In this document: piece after piece, positions 4,393-6,490 of the stretch | How the letters are laid out: each line of letters starts with the position of its first letter | Position numbering within the stretch: the first letter of the stretch is position 1 | Assembly: GCF_002311515.1 (NCBI RefSeq) | Contig: NZ_DCAO01000112.1 | Span: forward strand, 36,631 to 43,120 | DNA length: 6,490 nucleotides | Source: Thalassospira sp. UBA1131 | Lineage (GTDB): Bacteria; Pseudomonadota; Alphaproteobacteria; Rhodospirillales; Thalassospiraceae | Direction: 5' to 3' | Translations under genes and position numbers: made by a program | Notes under the pieces: generated by a model | What the model was told of the DNA's origin: nothing | Database searches by the model: none | The model's input: the letters and a program-made list of their open reading frames with translations, nothing else

Positions 4393-5883
4393 GTGGCATT
4401 TTCTGAAATGCAGTGGGAAAAGAGATCAATCCCGCTTAAAGATATCATGCTTGATTCGGAAAATCCGAGGCTAGGACCACATAATCAAAGTTCGGATGTC
4501 GCCGCACTCGCTTATTTGGTCCAGCATGAGAATGTTATCGGTTTAGCGCGAAACATTGCCGCTTATAAGAACCTATACCCTCATGAAAGCATTATCTGTA
4601 TACCAATTGAAGATGAAAAATACATTGTAGTTGAGGGTAATAGAAGGGTCGCTGCATGCAAGCTACTCTGCAAACCCTATCTTATTGGTGGCGCAGGTAA
4701 CGAGAGTGAAATCCCAAAGATTGACGAGCAAACGCGGGAGTCGATCTCAAGTTTGCATGCTTGTATTGCAGATTCCAGACCGACTGCAGACGAGATAATT
4801 GCAAAACTTCACATTGATGAATTTGGAAAACTCTCTTGGAACACTCGCAAGAAGATCAGATACGTTGAGAGTAGGTTGAGGTTCGGCAACGACGTTGAGG
4901 CGCTAGCAGAAAACCTCGGAGTTAGTACGAGAAATCTCTATAAACTGAAGGCATTCGGTAGAATTTTTACCTATGTCTATTCAATGCTGAAGTGGTCTCC
5001 TAAAGAGCAAGATGTCATTTGGGACGACGCAGTTGACCTAGACATTATGTTTTACGTTTTAACCAACAATGTGATTTCGTCTCACTTTGGACATGTCTTG
5101 TTCAGCGACGCTGGCGAAATCAATCACGACTTTCCTGACAAAGACGAAGTCTGCAAAAGAATCGTGCAGCACACGCTGATATCTCAACGGCTCAATATCG
5201 ATTATCGATACACACGAAATACCGCCGTGAGAGACTACCTTAACGAGCGATTTCCTCGTAGAGCGCCTGCGGTAAACTCAAACTTCGCTTTCAACTTGAC
5301 GCCACCTGACGATGCTCAAGACACAGTTACAACCGGCGGATCTCATTTAGAAGCGGACCCAAACATACCCGCACAACAAGTTACCGAAGATCGAACAGAG
5401 GATTCCGGACAAAGCACTGATGGGGGTGACGGATCGCGCTATGACAGGCCCAGACTGCTAAACACACTACGATACTCAAACACTTCTGATCCCCGACTTA
5501 AGCAACTAGCGTCAGAAGCAAAACGCATCAGTCAACTGAAGCCAGAACAGGTCATTTCCCTATCATTTCTCACGCGAGCAATACTTGAGCGAGGGTTGTT
5601 GCTTGAAGTGAGAAAGTCTGGGCTATTTGAAGAATTAAAGCAGAAACACTCAGACAAACCCTCACTCGACGAGTTGATTAAGTTTTGTGTTCACAAGAAA
5701 AAATCTGGAATCACAACGCCACGACAACTCATACGATCTGTTGAAAACGCGAACAACGACGGGACGATCTTCGAGTTACAACAGAACATCCATGGTGGCT
5801 TCGGCAACTTGACCCCAGAGAGATTGAAAATAGTCTGCGGGGTGTTTTTGCCTATTTTTGATTACTTCTTAGAGAATAACTAA
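4393..5883 (+). CDS. ParB/Srx-domain protein with HTH and helical C-terminal domain; candidate defence gene
   Basis: This 496-residue protein starts at GTG 4393, with AGAGAGGG (4381-4388) as ribosome binding site. The ATG five codons in has none. Residues about 12-92 form a ParB/sulfiredoxin-like domain, with IPLKDIMLDSENPR (13-26) and VVEGNRRVAACKLL (79-92), which correspond to the N-terminal strand and the GERR box of ParB. A segment at 138-160 and a helix-turn-helix at 165-185 (VEALAENLGVSTRNLYKL) also resemble ParB. Residues 303-352 are a polar, acidic, probably disordered linker. The C-terminal part, about 353-494, is helical and ends in LQQNIHGGFGNLTPERLK (462-479) and a hydrophobic helix, recalling a domain I associate with phage-defence proteins. 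There is no ParA partner and no parS-like repeat, so plasmid partition is unlikely. GC is low and AGA, AGG and ATA codons are frequent, suggesting transfer. The domain call is good; the function is inferred. Confidence 0.85.
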   Translation: MAFSEMQWEKRSIPLKDIMLDSENPRLGPHNQSSDVAALAYLVQHENVIGLARNIAAYKNLYPHESIICIPIEDEKYIVVEGNRRVAACKLLCKPYLIGGAGNESEIPKIDEQTRESISSLHACIADSRPTADEIIAKLHIDEFGKLSWNTRKKIRYVESRLRFGNDVEALAENLGVSTRNLYKLKAFGRIFTYVYSMLKWSPKEQDVIWDDAVDLDIMFYVLTNNVISSHFGHVLFSDAGEINHDFPDKDEVCKRIVQHTLISQRLNIDYRYTRNTAVRDYLNERFPRRAPAVNSNFAFNLTPPDDAQDTVTTGGSHLEADPNIPAQQVTEDRTEDSGQSTDGGDGSRYDRPRLLNTLRYSNTSDPRLKQLASEAKRISQLKPEQVISLSFLTRAILERGLLLEVRKSGLFEELKQKHSDKPSLDELIKFCVHKKKSGITTPRQLIRSVENANNDGTIFELQQNIHGGFGNLTPERLKIVCGVFLPIFDYFLENN

Positions 5884-5911
5884 CCTCTGGAGACACATAA
5901 CCAACCATGCT

Positions 5912-6490
5912 CTACTGAGCAGCCTTCTCGCCCGCAATCGCCTGTGCCCGTTTATAGGGGCCGAACGGGATTTCCTTGGGATCGAAGGTTTCAGCTGATG
6001 CGCGTTCCCAACGGGAATGCCATTCATGGAGTTCTGGAAGTTCGGTATCTTGCAACAGGAAGCCTTCGGGCAGGTAGGGATAGGCTTCGTTGCCATCAAC
6101 AAACTCGTTGTCTTTCTGGCGCACCATAAAGTGATAGGGCATGAAGTTGCGCGGGTCGGTCAAACCTGCCGCCCCGGTGATTTCCGCCAGGGCATGCATG
6201 GTGTTTTTGTGAAAGCGTGCGACACGTTCGCTTTTGTCGCCCGGATCAAGGGCGCGTTGGCGGATTTTATCCTGTGTTGCGATCCCGACCGGGCAGCAGT
6301 TGGTATGGCAGCTTTGGGCCTGAATACAGCCCAGCGCAAACATGAAACCGCGTGCGGCATTACACCAGTCTGCGCCCAACGCCAGGGTACGGGCAATATC
6401 AAAGGCCGAGACGATCTTGCCCGCCGCGCCAATCTTGATTTGATCGCGGACACCAGCACCCCGCAGCGCATTATGGACAAAGGTCAGGCC
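5912..6490 (-). CDS. FMN-binding glutamate synthase family protein (GltB-like central domain), 5' end cut by window edge
   Basis: The C-terminal 192 residues are visible. The family (COG0069) shares the FMN and iron-sulfur domain of the glutamate synthase large subunit, where 2-oxoglutarate and ammonia are joined into glutamate. Visible signs are the FMN phosphate-binding stretch IGAAGKIVSAFDIARTLALG (20-39 of the visible part), GADWCNAARGFMFALGC (39-55) and the cluster motif C-x5-C-x4-C (C55, C61, C66) before PVGIATQD (67-74). These are the ligands of the [3Fe-4S] cluster in GltB. The chain ends about 120 residues later, with PYHFMVRQKDNEF (118-130). No GXGXG repeat domain follows, so this is the stand-alone form of about 500 residues and not full-length GltB. 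It must obtain ammonia or glutamine nitrogen from elsewhere, and its true reaction is uncertain. It converges on the ParB-like gene, with 28 bases between their stops and no terminator there. Confidence 0.9.
   Translation of the reverse strand, partial: GLTFVHNALRGAGVRDQIKIGAAGKIVSAFDIARTLALGADWCNAARGFMFALGCIQAQSCHTNCCPVGIATQDKIRQRALDPGDKSERVARFHKNTMHALAEITGAAGLTDPRNFMPYHFMVRQKDNEFVDGNEAYPYLPEGFLLQDTELPELHEWHSRWERASAETFDPKEIPFGPYKRAQAIAGEKAAQ

Noticed and set aside
4330..5883. ParB-like gene as a plasmid partition protein
   Set aside because: There is no ParA gene, no parS-like 16-base palindrome cluster and no origin features, and the C-terminal domain is not a ParB dimerisation domain.
4316..5886. 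Possible target-site duplication around the ParB-like unit (AACTACCT at 4316-4323 and AACTAACCT near 5878-5886)
   Set aside because: The copies differ by an inserted base, the right copy overlaps the stop codon, and such a short A/T-rich match is expected by chance.
5884..5911. Terminator between the convergent ParB-like and glutamate-synthase-like genes
   Set aside because: I could find no stem of useful length and no T run on either strand in these 28 bases.

Overview
The window reads as chromosomal DNA of an alphaproteobacterium. GC is moderately high (hand-counted lines of the backbone genes gave 53-68%), arginine codons are mostly CGC/CGT, and the gene set is ordinary for the group: an LDHD-type D-lactate dehydrogenase, an AIM24/TIGR00266 protein, a GAF-GGDEF cyclase and a stand-alone FMN-binding glutamate synthase. 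A Rhodospirillales member such as Thalassospira is my guess from general familiarity. It has not been tested.

Left part (1-1871, all minus strand). The 5' two thirds of an FAD-linked D-lactate dehydrogenase gene runs off the left edge. The 276-base gap behind it holds several inverted repeats and a GntR/LldR-like operator candidate (1010-1022). Next comes a complete AIM24-family gene, with a hairpin starting right after its stop codon.

Middle part (1872-4320, plus strand). Divergently from the AIM24 gene runs a GAF-GGDEF diguanylate cyclase gene with an intact active site and an intact product-inhibition site. An extended -10 box overlaps its most upstream possible ATG, so the real start lies further in. 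A GNAT acetyltransferase follows, then a 233-base gap, then an 85-codon yjhX (TopAI-type topoisomerase I inhibitor) gene closed by a strong intrinsic terminator. The gap is the most interesting part of the window. It contains a short leader ORF (24 codons, or 8 from an internal ATG with a better ribosome binding site). A perfect 10-base inverted repeat joins the start of the 8-codon version to the bases just before the yjhX start codon. Several hairpins and direct repeats lie in between. The layout fits a translated leader that controls access to the yjhX start, in the manner reported for E. coli topAI.

Right part (4321-6490). A self-contained expression unit lies between the yjhX terminator and a convergent glutamate-synthase-like gene. 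It has a near-consensus sigma70 promoter, a GTG-started 496-codon gene and visibly lower GC (35-47% in sampled lines). The protein combines a ParB/Srx-type N-terminal domain, a helix-turn-helix, an acidic linker and a helical C-terminal domain. It looks horizontally acquired and is a candidate defence or DNA-processing gene. The right edge cuts the FMN-binding glutamate synthase gene, of which only the C-terminal 192 codons are visible.

No rRNA, tRNA, CRISPR array or insertion sequence was seen.
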